Numbered from the stretch's first letter, positions 1 through 13,262 are shown. The stretch is 64,000 nucleotides of DNA from Istiophorus platypterus (GCA_016859345.1 CM029114.1:13306001-13370000), one strand, 5' to 3'. Program-made: numbers and translations. Notes: generated by a model from the letters alone, not told the origin.

Positions 1-1282
1 AAAAATAAGCTTTTTTTTAGATTTACATGCTTTTCAACAGAGCAACACATCAACCACCATCAACTTTTACTGTGCTTCATGAGTACAGTGTAGATGTGGA
101 GCAATAATTAGAAATGCATATTTGGCTGCAGCTGTTGTTTTTAGATGAATTAACTGAAGTAGATTATTTGTTCCATCTTGTCATATAAATTTCATCTAAA
201 TGTTATAACAAGATCAACTCAACTGTTCTATGTTATACAATAAACCCTATGAACCTGACTGAGCCTGTGTTTTGTTGGTTGGTGCATTGGAATGAAACCC
301 CTGTACAAAGAAAATTTAACAATAGTGGTGCTGCTGCAAGGCCCCCCTCATAAAACCACCCTAAGATTAGGAAAAAAAAAGGTTCACAATTAACCATTGT
401 TAATTGTGACCTCCAGCACTCCAGCACCTCCAGGCTGTTTTTACATAACAATCTGGAGGTGTGGTCAGCCCATCCCTGACCAGAACGTTTGTTTGAAACT
501 TTTGTACTCTGTATGCAAGTAGGCAATTTTCTGAGACATCTTTCATGTATTTTCTTTACAGGTATTGTGTAGTTTCCACTCTAGTACAGACATTTATACA
601 AAATGTCTGACAAAGTCATTATGTCAAGTACAACTTTATCCTTTTAACCTACATAGAGTCTCGTTTCTTTATGGAGGCTACCTACATAAAGAACACGTTT
701 TCTATGTAGCACTAGTATGTATGTAAATGGAATTGCCAAAGTATTAGACACCAGAACAACAGGGATAACTGTACAGCAGGTATACCTGAACAAATCCCAT
801 GGAGGGTGGGCCAAAGTCACTGAAAGCTGGCCTAAAGTTGGAAGATGAGGGGAGAGATGGAGAGGGCACAGAAGAGCCTGGACAGAAAAGTAGAAAAGAT
901 ATAAAACACCATAGCTGCAACGTGTAACCAAAAAAGCAGTGAGAGGGAACCTGCCTTTCGAAATATATTATTTAATCTCTGCAAGGTGTAAGCAATAATT
1001 GACAGTAAAGTACCTTCATCTTCATAAGCAAAGGCCATTACTTTTTACACTGAAGACACCTCAGACTTCTTTACTACTTCTAAACCATTGCCACTTACCA
1101 CAAATAAGTTTGAGGATAATCATCAATTTCTTTAATGTTCTCTCAGTTAATGTGGTAAGTATCTTTGGCTCGAGTATCCAATATCCGTTTTATTATCATA
1201 GCAGGATAATGATTATGCTGTATTGTTGCTGTGGTTACCTGCACTAAAATACGAACTAGGCTACCAGTGATTAATAATTATT
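1..1282. other. No recognised gene
   Basis: AT-rich sequence with no convincing coding frame or repeat family identified. Confidence 0.4.
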
Positions 1283-1368
1283 TTAATGTTTTATATCCAT
1301 AACATAGAGAAATGGCAACTGGCCAATATTTGCATGAACAACATTAGAGCTGTGTGATCTCAGAGTAC

Positions 1369-1576
1369 CTGGAGGAGTGTGGTTGGAGCCAGATGGCGCA
1401 GGAGCAATGGGTTTATAACTCATGGCGATGTCAGCAGGCAATTCCCCGTAAGACGCGCCACTTCCTTCTGTCCCGTCGACCCGGTGCTTATACAGCTTTA
1501 CTGGTGGTGATGAGCTCCTCAGAGCTGATGCGATGAAAACACAAATAAAAGCAATTGGTATCAAATTTATATTCAT
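1369..1576 (-). CDS. Candidate first coding exon of an unidentified secreted or membrane protein
   Basis: Not recognised. The minus strand has an ATG at 1576 followed by a hydrophobic leader (MNINLIPIAFICVFIASAL), then SSPPVKLYKHRVDGTEGSGA and SYGELPADIAMSYKP, reaching a possible donor CCAG|GTACTC at 1369. GC and CG content are higher than the surroundings, as in coding DNA, and a plausible acceptor (CTTCTGTCCAG) lies 11 bp before the ATG. The open frame continues past the donor only with unremarkable residues. If real, the gene reads leftwards out of the window and might use the CpG-rich block near 3.1-3.4 kb as promoter. Could also be a random open frame. Confidence 0.3.
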
Positions 1577-1796
1577 CCTCGGAATAACTGGACAGAAGCT
1601 ACAGCTTTCCGTCATCAAAGCAGGGAATATTGATAGAGTTTTGAGTATGCAATATTTTTGGCTTAATTTTTTTCTCAGCATGCCAATTTGTAGGATATAC
1701 AACAATCTAAAAAGGCGGCTCAGTATGTAACAGCAATGGTCAACCCTGAATATGTTTTTCACTTAAACTAAAAAAAAAAAACAAAAAACAAAAACC

Positions 1797-2840
1797 ATGA
1801 TCTCAGTGACTTCAGAATGGTTGTTGGTGCTCGATGGGCTCGTTTTGAGTATTTCTGAAACTGCTGATCTCCAGCAATATTCACACATACAACAGTCTAC
1901 AGTTTTTACTCAGAATGGTGTGAAAAACAAAAACCATCCTGTGCGCAGTAGTTTTGTGGATGGAAATGCCTTGTTGATGAGAGAGGTCAGGAGAATGGTC
2001 AGATTGGTTGGAGGCTACAGTAACTGAGATCACCACTCTGCAATCTTGGCAAAAATCTTAGAATGCAAAAGACATCGAACCTTGAGGCAGATGGGCAACA
2101 ACAGCAGAAGACCAAGTCAGATTTCCACTCCTGTCAGCCAAGAAAAGAAATCTGAGGCTACAGTGGGCACAGGCTCACCAAAACTGGATGGCTGAAGACT
2201 GAAAAAACAAAGCCTGATGAATCTGCATTTCTGCTGAGGCACGCAGATGGTAGGGTCACAATTTGGCATCAACCAAATGAATACACGAATGCATGAATGC
2301 ATGGACCCAACCTGCCTTGTGTCCACAGTGAAGGCTGCTGGTGGTGGTGGTGGTGGTGTAGGGAATGTTTTCTTGGCTAACTTTTAGCCCCCTAATACCA
2401 ATCAATCATAGTTTCAATGCTTTTCTGAATATCGTTGCTGACTATATGCATCACTTTATGATTACAATTGACCCTTTTTTTAATGGCTACTTCAAGCATG
2501 TCACAGAGCAAAAGTTGACTAAAAGTGGTTTTATGGACTTAGACAAAGAGTTCATTGTATTTCCGTGGCCTCTCCGGTCACCAGATCTGAGTCTGTTCCC
2601 GTGGAACACTTTTTGGTATGTGGTAGCACAAGAGACTGGCAGCATGAAGATGTAGCTGACAGATCACAGAAATCATGCGATGCAGTCAAGACATCATGGA
2701 ACAGAATCTTCAAAGAACGCCTTCAACGTCCTGTGGAATCAATGCTACGGAGAACCGAGGCTGTTCTGGGCGCATTGGTATTAGTTCGTATTAGTATTAG
2801 AGAGTATTAGTGTGGTGCTCCCAATAAAGTGCTCACTGAT
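1797..2840 (+). mobile_element. Tc1-like transposon, decayed, second family
   Basis: Reads in fragments as a fish Tc1-like transposase in the plus direction: helix-turn-helix part at 1800-2030, the catalytic region near 2200-2360, a GGT run coding Gly residues at 2338-2357, and the terminal part to 2760. It ends with an inverted-repeat-like tail ccaataaagtgctcactgat. Many stops and shifts are present. The 5' inverted repeat is missing, replaced by an A-rich tract. Confidence 0.8.
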
Positions 2841-2949
2841 CAGGTTTAGCACTGACAACCTTTCAATGAAGACAGGGTGAACTTGTCATCCAAATTTGGT
2901 AGATATCAGACTTGATTAGTTTGGAGAATACAAAAAAAAAAAACAAAAC

Positions 2950-3440
2950 CCTTTCGGAGCGTGGATGTTTGAATGCGATAAAAGGGAAACGAGGGGGGGG
3001 GGAGCCGGGCTGCACTGAATGAAACAAAAGCCGACGTTAGCCACAGAGGAAGGTGGCTGAGCTAACTAGTACCTGGTAACGTTAGCTAGTTTAGCTAGCC
3101 GTTGCCGGCTAGCATAACATCAAAAGTACAACGCGTAAAAATCGTCCGGCTGCAGCGTCGGTTTTCTGGAGACGGGGGGCGGACGATGGATAGTTTATCT
3201 ACGCTCCCCGCCGCGGAAAAGACCGGGAGCGATTCAAAGACTGGTATTTTCTCTACCTTTTTCAGGAGAGTCGAAGTCCTCCGCGGACGCGAGCCCTGGC
3301 TCTTCCTCTGTGCGTGAGTCTGCGCAGTAGAGGAGCGTAGTGTAGTACCGTGCTTTTTATTTTTTTAATTAACAGCGACAGCGATTGGCTGCCGGAGCAA
3401 CCAATCAGGTCTGTTCCGCGCGGTGACATCACTGGGAATC
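2950..3440. promoter_or_regulatory. CpG-rich promoter-like block
   Basis: An isolated GC/CpG-rich island in AT-rich DNA, with repeated gttagctagc text typical of fish 5' UTRs, then ccccgccgcggaaaagaccg. Two CCAAT boxes in inverted orientation (ATTGG at 3384-3388, CCAAT at 3401-3405) fit NF-Y sites of a bidirectional promoter. Confidence 0.45.
3186..3313 (+). CDS. Candidate first coding exon in the CpG island (unidentified)
   Basis: ATG at 3186 in a good context (gggcggacgATGg) opens MDSLSTLPAAEKTGSDSKTG, then IFSTFFRRVEVLRGREPWLF LC, and reaches a consensus donor TGTGC|GTGAGT at 3313/3314. No downstream exon was recognised before gpr83 and no homologue is known to me. The CCAAT boxes lie downstream of this ATG, which argues against plus-strand use. 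It may equally be a noncoding 5' exon. Confidence 0.25.
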
Positions 3441-5659
3441 ACCGCAGCAACAATTAATAAAAATGTAAATGTTATTGCAAAGACAACATTGATATTCGTG
3501 GTTAATGATAAATATTATAAATATTATATAGGGTCGTGTTATCAAACACAGAGAATCTCTGGCTCAGGATACGTCTCATTGTTAGCCAGTAATCTCTACT
3601 TTTTTTTTTTTTTTTTTTACCCAGGTGTTGGATAAGACGAAATATGATTATATATCTGGAGAAAAGAAATTATTAGATGTAGCAGAGAGCAAGGGAGTCT
3701 TGAGGTCTTGGATTTTAAAAAACAAAACAAAAAAAAAATCGAATTATACTTTTAAGATTAAGTGGATTATAAAAGTTTTAATTTTTTAATTTATTATACT
3801 TATTAAAGAATCCCAACAGTACCTGAGTAATACTCCGCATATCAGCAAACAGGTATGGATGGTTAAAATTAAAGTCGGTACCGAGATTATAAAATGATGA
3901 TCAGTTTATGTTAAGCCAAAAATATTATTCCGTATTTAAGTGACAGATTTCAGTTTTTAGCGTTCTTGGTGTTATTGTACCACAGATCTCAAAAACTATA
4001 AACATTTTTCTTTTATCTGCACATTTTTGCTCGGCATCTCCCGTTACTGGTTTTGTCACTCTGTTGTCATGGCAGCCCTCTGATCTGCTAGATCCAGAGA
4101 CTGCAGGGCAGAAATGCCATTTGCACCTCAGTGACATCTCCACATTTTGACAGAATACAATGAAAGATAAAATGTCTTTGAGATGCATCAAAATAGGTCA
4201 ATTATCTTTAAGTAAATCATTTGAGTTCTCAAGTGTTACTTAGATAACATTCTTGCTGTAGCATGGAAATCACTTCTAAACTATTTCGTGTAGCAAGCCT
4301 TCCTCATCTGTGCATGCAATCAGCCACAGAGGAAATCATACAGCAGAGACAGAAAGAGAAGACACTTCTCCCCACGTATTTTGTTGCTGAGTGTATTCCA
4401 AGAACATTCAGCAGGTCCTCAAGGTGGCACCTCATAACTCTCTTGAAGGCTGCCAGGTGTGTGAAAGGAAGGAGTGGTGTGCCTCTGACTACCCCGACGA
4501 GGTGTAGCTGGTCCTTGATAGCGCTTCTTTTTGTAATGTTATTTCCCGACTGGACTGGAACCTGCAAGCAAAGTAAACAAGAGAGGGCACAATGTTCTTT
4601 GTTTGACCCCTGAGGGTGGAATGCCGCTTTTCACTTTGTCGGAAAAATATTCAACCCAGCATGACCCAGCCCCTTGTCCTGTAGCAAAATGACTGAAATT
4701 TATGTCATATTCACCACCGCCTTGTTTGAATGAAAGGTTTTAATTTGGTGCTTTGTCACTTGGTCACATGCTTAACATTTTTAGACTTGATTTGAGTCAT
4801 TTTTGGCCTGGCTTTAGAATATCTGATAAATGTGCCGTGTGTTATGATATTTACCCAACATGATTTTTTTTCACCGAAAAAAAAAGACGATTGACGTCTT
4901 TTGATTTAAATAGGACAAAAAATAAATTTGTTTTCACCATTGTCTACATTGCCTAACAAATGCCTGATACATAGTGATATGTAGTTTTAGATCTGATACT
5001 CTACATACTTGATTGTTTCTAAATTACAGTCCTTATCCATGCAGAATTTCAGCTATATAGAGCAGTAACCTCTGTGCTGGAAGATGTTCAAGGTTTTCCT
5101 CAGATTTACTTCAGCAGACCTTTGCCTCGTCATCACAGACAGGTATTTGATCCCACCCTTTGGGCATTGACAACATAAAAGCCTTCGAAAGATGTGTCCT
5201 ATTAAAAACCAGACAACCTCCATGACTCAGAATTCCAACATTTCATATTACAGAGAGTTCACTCTGAAGCTTCACAATGGGAGCAAAGTCTAAATAATTT
5301 CAAATTCCTTTATTAGTAGTATTATAAGAAACAGAAGAAAGGAGGAGATCATAAAAACTCAGGCGAGAAATGTTACACGTACCTGGCTGTCTGTCTAAAT
5401 CAGGTCAACTGATTTAAATCAATTTTGCAGGCTGGGGAGACATTTCAAAACGTTGATGAATGATGAAAACCTCTCTAACAGGGAAGGAGGCAGGGTTCTG
5501 GTGATATTACAAGTACCATACTGAAAGCCACAGTCCTAGTCATTGATAGATCTGGTTCTTTAACAGTCACATGTTTATGGTGCTACCTGGACTTTGATTA
5601 GGGTTCAACTCTAAAAAGGTGAAGGAGACATGGAGGTGAGTAAGAAAATGAGCAAATAC
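3441..5659. other. No recognised gene
   Basis: AT-rich; homopolymer T (3600-3618) and A-rich runs (3718-3737). The frames around 4263-4613 overlap on both strands and look non-coding. Confidence 0.4.
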
Positions 5660-6295
5660 TGATGGTTAAGACTCTATTGTAGAAGTATTCACATATTTTA
5701 CTTAAAAAGTAAAGTCTGGCAGAAAAAATGTCCTTTGTGACTTATATATTGTTATTGATGCCATTATTAGATTGTTTATATTGATGCAACAATGTGTTAG
5801 TAACATTTTAATGTTGTAACTGGTTCAGTTATGGCTAGCTTTAAGTACTATAATTACATAGTTTGGTCGTTTAGTTCAGTGGTTCCCAACCTAGGGGTCT
5901 CGGCCCCAGTCTAATGGTCTCAACATGAATCTGAGGAGTCAGGTGATGATCAATGGGAGGGAAAAAGAAACAACAAATGAGCAAAAATTCAGCTGCAAGA
6001 ATCTGTATACTCTTGGTCTTTCCCCCAATCTCTGGAAGTGCAAAGTTACAGGCAACTGGTCTTTGGGTTATTGAAGATGTTTATCTTTTGGATGATATCT
6101 GGGGAGTAACTAGTAACCTCAGCTGTCAGATAAATTTGGTACAGTGAAAAAAATATAATCGTTCCCACTGAACTGTGGTGGAGTGGAATTATTAAGTAGC
6201 AATAAATGTAAAAACTTAAGTTGTGTAAATACTCAATACTCAGGTACAACTACCTCAAAATTGTTCTTATGTACACTACTTGAGTAAATGAGAAC
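5660..6295. repeat. Teleost interspersed repeat, interrupted by a second repeat
   Basis: The left part (agaagtattcacatatttta ... tttaatgttgtaactggttc, to about 5875) and the right part (aacctcagctgtcagataaa ... tacttgagtaaatgagaac, from about 6110) are the two halves of an abundant fish repeat known by its AGTACTTTTACTT-rich ends. The middle, starting ggttcccaacctaggggtct, is a different repeat inserted into it. Confidence 0.6.
5876..6108. repeat. Repeat nested inside the 5.66-6.29 kb repeat
   Basis: Starts agttcagtggttcccaacct, a common opening of vertebrate and fish hAT-type non-autonomous repeats. Boundaries are approximate because target duplications were not resolved. Confidence 0.45.
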
Positions 6296-7565
6296 CAGAA
6301 ATTTGAATGTAAATAGTGCAATGTATCAGTATGTACCATGAATATTTGTATATATTGAGTTTTTTAATACTCTTTAACTTTATATTACATCAGATGTACC
6401 TGCCTGAATGAGAATGAATATTTATGTGTCTAATGAAAGAAAATGCATCTCCACAAATAGTGTCGTTGCCTTGGATATAAGGTTGCATCGGTTATATATA
6501 ATCTGCTCTGAACATGCACTTGAGATAATGGACAAGCTCCCTGGCTGTGCTTTGGGAAATCTGTACCTTCTTTATTTGAAAAGATAGAAATTTATGACAG
6601 TATAAAGCCTAAGTGAAGTGCAGTGTAAAAGGTTGGATCCTGGTTACCTTTTGTTGACATTTTCTCTGATGCATTGCATTTTTATTTATTAAATATCATC
6701 AGATCTTAGCAAGTTGAATAATTATACATCATATGTTTAAAACTTTTCACAACATTATTATAAGTATATCACAATTATAGAATTACACGTACTGGATTTC
6801 ATTAGTAATGGCCCCGATGTTACACAAGTAAATACTTTAGATTGGTCTATATGAATATGAAGACAGGCATGTATTAATGCCTTTTGTTTTGTAGGAATAT
6901 ACACATACCATCTGGGTGCAAAACTGTATTTCATGAAAACCACTTACTCCTATTGCTAGCCTTTAGAAATATTACCCTAACAACATGATCTAAACGCACA
7001 CTTCTTTGTGCCTAAAAGATGTCTCTTGCTGTCTCTTGGGCAGCAGTTGCACTGTGCTTCAAGAAATGCATAAAAAAATTACATAGGATTTGACAGTGAA
7101 GGTAAGCATCATTCTTGTTCTCTTCATGGGGCAATCTTTTGCTAGCAGGAGACTGTAGTTCAACACATATCACAGCAGGTTATTTACTGCCATTGATTTT
7201 TTTTTTTATAACGAAGTCTTACCACGATGGGCTTCCAGTTAAAACAGTTCTCATGCTATTGTGACTTACAGGTTAACAGTGTGACACTTGCACTAGGAAT
7301 GTTATGATTACTGCAATTAATGCACTAAGGCCAAGTTTGTAATGTTTATATGCCACTGGGTCGTACATCACTGTTCTGACAATCTCCTTATAAATATATG
7401 CAGTTTACTTAAGACCATCAGTCCAAAGTCAAATATGAAACCAAATACGGTATTACCAGCTTTTAGAGCATCCTTTTCCAACATTTACAATGCTGTGCAA
7501 AAGGTTTTTATTTGTTGGGGTTTTTTTTATTATTTTTATTGAATTATATAGAAAGCCTAATACCT
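6296..7565. other. No recognised gene
   Basis: AT-rich; nothing identified. Confidence 0.4.
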
Positions 7566-8035
7566 GTCCAAACATTTTAGGCAAAGTGAGGAAGGTTTCA
7601 AAATTAATGGCATAAATAGTTTTTTGTTCAGTTCAAGTTAAGTTCATACAAAGAAAATGACCAAATCAAATCAAAACACGCTGTGACCACCCCTTTCCAC
7701 CAGTTCTCCTCAGTACACTTGCACACAGTTTTCCAAGGTACTTGGCAGGTCGGTTGTTCAAAGCATCTTGGAGAACCTGCCACAGTTCTCCTGTCTAAGT
7801 GTCTTCAGTCTCTTCATGTAAACCCAGAATGACTCCATGATGTTGAGATCAGGACTCGGTTGGGACCAGACCATCTGGTGGAGGACTCTTTGTGCTTCTT
7901 GTCTCTAAATATAGTTGTTTGTGATTTTTGCTGTATGTTTAGTGTTGCTGAAGAATGACATTGAGATGAATCCAACGCCTCCCTGGCTGTACTGAATGAT
8001 GGCTAGGGATCTAAACATATTAACTGCCTACAACT
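7566..8035 (-). mobile_element. Tc1/mariner-like transposase remnant, minus orientation
   Basis: On the plus strand it reads ctgtgaccacccctttccac ... ttgagatcaggactcggttg, the reverse complement of the C-terminal half of a fish Tc1/mariner transposase including the catalytic Asp-rich region. It is short, full of lesions, and lacks both clear inverted repeats. Confidence 0.7.
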
Positions 8036-8264
8036 TTTTCACAGTACTGTATCTTTGAACAACATATAATTCCAGTTTCTCCCACTTTTCCCTAATCTCT
8101 GTCTGTCTGTCCTCGACAACTGTTCATCTGATTGTTTTTCAAATTTTTCATTTGCAAGTCTGAGGACACAAGGTAGTTCCGTGTCAACTGTAAATGTTTT
8201 TGGATGGTTTTCAAGTAATATCAGAGGGGAAATATTAAACAACAGTCAGTTAGGGCTGGGGTGA

Positions 8265-8560
8265 CTCATCGACGCAGCCAACAGCTTTCATTATGAAAAC
8301 GGCATTTTGCAAAGATGGCTGTGCCTGGTCAAAGTGTGGAGTCCACGGAAAACCAGCTGCAGCTACAAAACCTCTTAGAGAATAATATAAAATGATGGAG
8401 CATTTTAGACAGAGACCGAAGTTGTACAAATTAGAAATGGCTAATCACAGCAGTACAACAACTGTGAATGGTCATCTGAAGCAAAGGCATCCTGAAGTGC
8501 ATTATTTAAGATGCAGCAAAAGCATGACAGCACTGTTTTGTTTACTTTTTTCCCTACCCA
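8265..8560 (+). mobile_element. hAT-like transposon fragment (BED zinc finger)
   Basis: A short reading frame contains NHSSTTTVNGHLKQRHPEVH, the pattern of a BED-type finger (small loop, then HLK..HP) used by hAT transposases, preceded by an upstream Cys-containing stretch. No catalytic domain follows, so this is a truncated or non-autonomous remnant. Confidence 0.5.
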
Positions 8561-9779
8561 AGCTTGATATATTAGGATTATTAACAGAAGGAACATGTAA
8601 TTTATGCAACGTCTATGTTATGGTAACGTAAAGTTACACCATGCATCATCTAACGTTTTATATTTGACTGTTGGATATTTTCTGTTTCCTTTAACAGCCA
8701 TATATAGGGTTGAGAAAATGGCTTAACCTGACATTTTCCTCCGGCATTGATTTTCTTAATTGCATATTACTCCAGTGATGAAATGCATTTCATACCCATA
8801 TTAAGTTGAGTTTTCCAGTAGAAATACTGATTCTCCATTTCAGGAAATGGGTTACTATGACATAGTCATTAGATTACTCTGATTACTTTCTGATCACATA
8901 TCTGACCAAGAGGGTCCATTATTATTATTGATATGTTAACACATCAGTGATGTAGAAATTAGATGATCGAATACATTTTTGATCAATTATTGGGGCACAA
9001 GAAGGATTTAGTTCTTCATTCATGAGATTCCCAACATCACTGTATTTCAAATTAAGATTAAAAGGCTTCCAGATTTCTTCATAAACACTGTTTATCTAAA
9101 GTGTTGGACCAATTCCAAACATTCATTTTTCATATAAGATCACAGCTAAAATAGCTTTACTTGTAATATACATGTGTATAAATTTTTACTGCTTTGCTCC
9201 CAAATTAAGATCAAAACAGTAAATGGTAAATAAAATATCTTAAGCACCAAAGGAATCTTAGCTAACAAAATTTGAGAAGGAGAACATGTTTTGCCTTGGA
9301 CAAAATAGTATGAGGGTTTCAAACTATTATCACATAAGCTTTATCAAGGCAACCGATTTACTCTGTAATTTAGTGGGGCAGTAATACAGGCAAGGATTCT
9401 CTGAAAAGATCAATGATGTTCTAATAAGACACTGGAAAAGCAGAAGAAAATTGGACTAGGTTGAAGGGAAAAAAAAATTGCCAATTTTTCACAGAAGTGT
9501 AAAAATCCAATGAAGAACAGAGAATTCAATAATAATACTGAGGGCTGAAGCATTCATTTTGATTTTCCATATCTTACAATGGAACACTCGTAGTGTAATT
9601 GGCAATGGCAAGAGGTTTGAGCTTTGTGGTGTGTCTTGAAAGACACAGCAGGTGTTACACTTGCAGTACAGAAGAATATAAAAACATTTATACTGTTTTT
9701 TCACAATCTATAACGAAAGGTAGAGCAGATCCACCAAGTTGTGGTCCAATATAAGCATGCGCTAGTGAGACTAACATCA
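8561..9779. other. No recognised gene
   Basis: AT-rich; nothing identified. Confidence 0.4.
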
Positions 9780-10110
9780 CAGATAAAAATTACCTCCACC
9801 AAGAAGGTGATTTTTTTCACCCATTTCTGTTTATTTATTTATGTCTATAGGATAACACAAAATCTACATTGGTCAGCGAAGACCCCTTTACATTTTGGTG
9901 GGAATCCAGTGAAAGGGGTGGATCATTTTCTTTAACTGTGGAATATGGCATTTTTTCCAGAGGTATGCACTCTACCTAGTAGCAGTCTAGTTACCGTCGC
10001 CAAGGAGGTTATGAAAAGAGCTGTGTTTGTTAGTTTGTTTGTGTTTGTCTGCAGGATTACGCAAAAACCACTGAACTGATCCGCACCAAACATCATCCAG
10101 GCAAGAACCC
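9780..10110. repeat. CCTCCGCCAAGGAGGTTATG-type interspersed repeat, two pieces
   Basis: attacctccaccaagaaggt (from 9790) and gccaaggaggttatgaaaag ... ctgcaggattacgcaaaaac (from about 9999) are two degenerate copies of a fish repeat with a palindromic head. A third truncated copy is at the right edge of the window. Confidence 0.6.
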
Positions 10111-10395
10111 ATTAAATCTTACAGCAGATCTGTATCATTTACATTAAATTTGACTTTTTTCCTCTCAAGTCTGGTGTATGTTGTCTGGCATTGGCCTTGG
10201 CACAGGTATGTGCTCGACTGACAGTTTTTCCAGTTTAGTTTGTGATGCTTTGAGCTGTTAAATGAGAATTATCAGTGTCCAGAAGTTTGTAGTGGACACA
10301 CAGACAATACTTGTTTGCACCAAGTTAATTGATTGTGGTCTATCTAGGGAATTTGATAATAATAATACAATGATAAAACTACATCAGACTTAATC

Positions 10396-10458
<63 letters not shown>
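10396..10458 (+). repeat. AAT trinucleotide microsatellite
   Basis: About twenty uninterrupted TAA/AAT units. Confidence 0.95.
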
Positions 10459-10460
<2 letters not shown>

Positions 10461-12089
10461 TAACACCTATTGTTTTTATTTACTCATATGATCATACACA
10501 AGCTGCATGTCTTTATCAAAAAGTACATAACTGGTTGTGTAACTTGCTTAATAAGTAATGCCCATTTTGTTTTTCCACTGAGAGGCAAGACAATATTGTG
10601 CCTGTAGAATGCAAAGATTTCACTTGAATTCTACAAGCATCTGATCAACACAAAAAGAACCTCAAGATTCAAAGATGTGGACTGGTAGTATCATGGCAAT
10701 CCAACCTTAATTTCTCTCTGAGATTTCAAAATTTAATTTGTTGCACAAAGTTTGTCTTTTGTTTACTGAAAATGCAAATTGTCCACATTTCAGTGATTTA
10801 AATGAGTATCAGGTCACAGCCTTAAGAACTCGAGACTTCTCGTTAAAGACTGGACAGAGGTGTTTTATAGAAATATATTCAACAAAAAAGTGTCTTTACT
10901 CTAATCCACAGCAGATTTAGAAAAAGGTTAATTCCTTTGATACAAAACAGACAGCAATGGTGACAGTTTTTGGAAATCCTTTCTCAATCCCCTACATATT
11001 TCAGTTAAGAAATGATGAAACAAATTGTACTATTCAGTTGAAATAAAGAGTGCACCTTAGAAATTTGAAACACAAAGAGAATGTAAAGAAAGCAATGAAA
11101 ATATTGTTCTTTGTACAACACAATATGGTGAGTAAACAGCTGAGGCCTGGAGGCATGAGATGGATTTGGCAGGCTTTGAAGCAAATAAAATGTCTTCAGT
11201 TTTTACAAAATGAGAAATGGCAGGTTTATATTATGGAATTAAGGAGGGAGTAAATAAGAAGGAAAAGGTAGATATGTGTGTGTTTTGGCTGTCCGTAGGT
11301 CTTAAAGCCAAGGCTACCAAAGTGACCTAAGTATATTGTATATAGGTATTTTGTTGAGAGACTGAAAGCTGCTTAAAAATGGATGAATGATTTGGTGGCT
11401 GATCTATAATCCTTTTTAATGCTATGTTTATATTCACTATATTAAAGGTGCTCTACTCTATATTTTTAATAATAAAGGTGTATCGGATGAAAATATGAAA
11501 ACCATGAGACAATGTGAAAGGGGTCACTGATGGTGAGGAACATTCAGAAAATTCTTATCTGAATCTACTCCTATCCTCACAATTTTAGAGTTTTGGTTCT
11601 CCCCGCTCTCATGTAGCATCATTTTCAGCTGCAGCAGGCAGCTGTTCTCTCATAAAAATCTGTAAAAAAACAACTGCACACTACCTGCCCTAAAAGTTAG
11701 TTTTTTGAGAATATTGCACATTAATAATGCTACAAATTGAGTTTACAGCATAAGTACATCATGTTCAGGGGTGAGCAGACTAGAGTGAAACAGTCGCTGA
11801 GTAATACAAACCGTTTGTGACTCTTTGTTCTCTTTTGTTCACCTTTTGCGGTTCAAAGAGGTAATGTCCAGGGTGGGCTGTGTCTTTGATGATATTTCCG
11901 GCTGTGCTGAGGCAGCAGCTGGCAAACCATGCAGAAATGCATTATCTCAGCACACTCTCAATGGAACAGCTGTCGAACCAGCTTTTTATCAAGCAAGTTG
12001 TTCTTCTCCTAAGAACCACAGTAGGTAGAGTGGCTTCTGGGTTTTCTTGACTACTGCAGTAGTGTTGGTAGTCCTAAGTCAACTGTTTG
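10459..12089. other. No recognised gene
   Basis: AT-rich; nothing identified between the AAT microsatellite and the LINE fragment. Confidence 0.4.
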
Positions 12090-13262
12090 GACATCTAGAA
12101 ACGTGAAATCAGAAATCAGAGGCCTTCCAAATGCTGCCCCTTTGGAGAGGCTCTAGATCACTGTTTTTCCTCCAGAGGTCTAAGATGACTTCTTTGGTCA
12201 TGGACGTGTTCTAGGTAGGTCGTTCTCTGAACACCACCTTGTCAGCCTTTGAACTACAACTCTAAATGCTGTCATCTCTGCCTGAGATGAGCCCGAACAC
12301 TGCGAGGTTGAGGTTAGCATTGTAAGAGTGGGCGGGGGTGCACTCATATGTGTAGAGTGTTTAAAGCGGGGGGAGTAAATAATGAATCCGAGGGCAGAGG
12401 AGAGATTGGGACCTTCTTTAACTCTTAGAGTCAGGAAGCTCTTTTTCCAGTCACAGATTGTTAAAGAAAGACCTAAGTCTCTTAGTATGGCGGAAAGCCT
12501 AGTAGGAATGATTAAAAGCAGAGCTGGAGTCTAGAAGGAGCAACCTTGCATAGCTCCTTGGCATTCAGGAGGGGTCAATGCCACGTGGCTTTGGCATCAT
12601 CTGTAGATCTGTTAGCCCTGTGTGAAAACTGCTGTCAGTCAAAGGTGGTTGGGAGGCATGTTAGGATATATTAATGGACCATTTTCTCAAAGCTTTTCTA
12701 TTCAACAGTATCAGTGTGACTGTGTGGCAGTCATTAAGGCTGCTGATGGCTGCCTCTTTCGGTAGGGGAATGACTGATTTCAGGAACGGTGTTATAATGG
12801 ATTGAGACAGGGACAGGTTGAAGATCTTTGTGAAGACCTTGGAGAGCTGGTCTGTGCATTCCTTTAATGTGCAATGTGCTGTGACTGCCCCTGGAGCTTC
12901 TACCTCAAAGCAGCAAAGAAATAATTCAATTGATCTTCCTCTTGTAAACTGATTTGGCTTTTCTGATGCTTCTTTTTATATTGCTTCTGGCCACACTGAT
13001 CAGTGCCCTATCCCCAGACCCCCAGGGAATTTGCAGTCCTTAAGAAGAATTTGGACCGCCTTAGTCATCCATGGCTTCTGGCTTGGATACACTCGGATGC
13101 GCTTGTCAAACCATGACATTGTCAACAGAAGAGAGAAGTCTACAGTTTTAGCATACCCATTCAAGTCCTGGTGTTCAAAAGCATCTGGAATTGTCCTGCA
13201 GTCCTGCAGGCGCAATGAAAGTTCCTCAGGCAATGATTTGATGATATTTGTAATCAAGCTTT
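12090..13262 (-). mobile_element. LINE retrotransposon fragment (reverse transcriptase region)
   Basis: Minus-strand pieces, in order: YPSQKPWMTKAVQILLK (linker before the reverse transcriptase, near 13.07 kb); SKVFTKIFNLSLSQS and FLKSVIPLPKEAAISSLNDC (about 12.7-12.85 kb); YARLLLLDSSSAFN (near 12.5 kb); and FGLISGRDD (near 12.3 kb). This order is that of ORF2 in fish non-LTR elements, likely the L2/Rex group. It is broken by stops and small deletions, and the YADD-type box is lost. Confidence 0.8.

Noticed and set aside
4263..4613. 116-codon plus-strand frame
   Set aside because: An equally open antisense frame overlaps it; no conserved motif, so chance is more likely.
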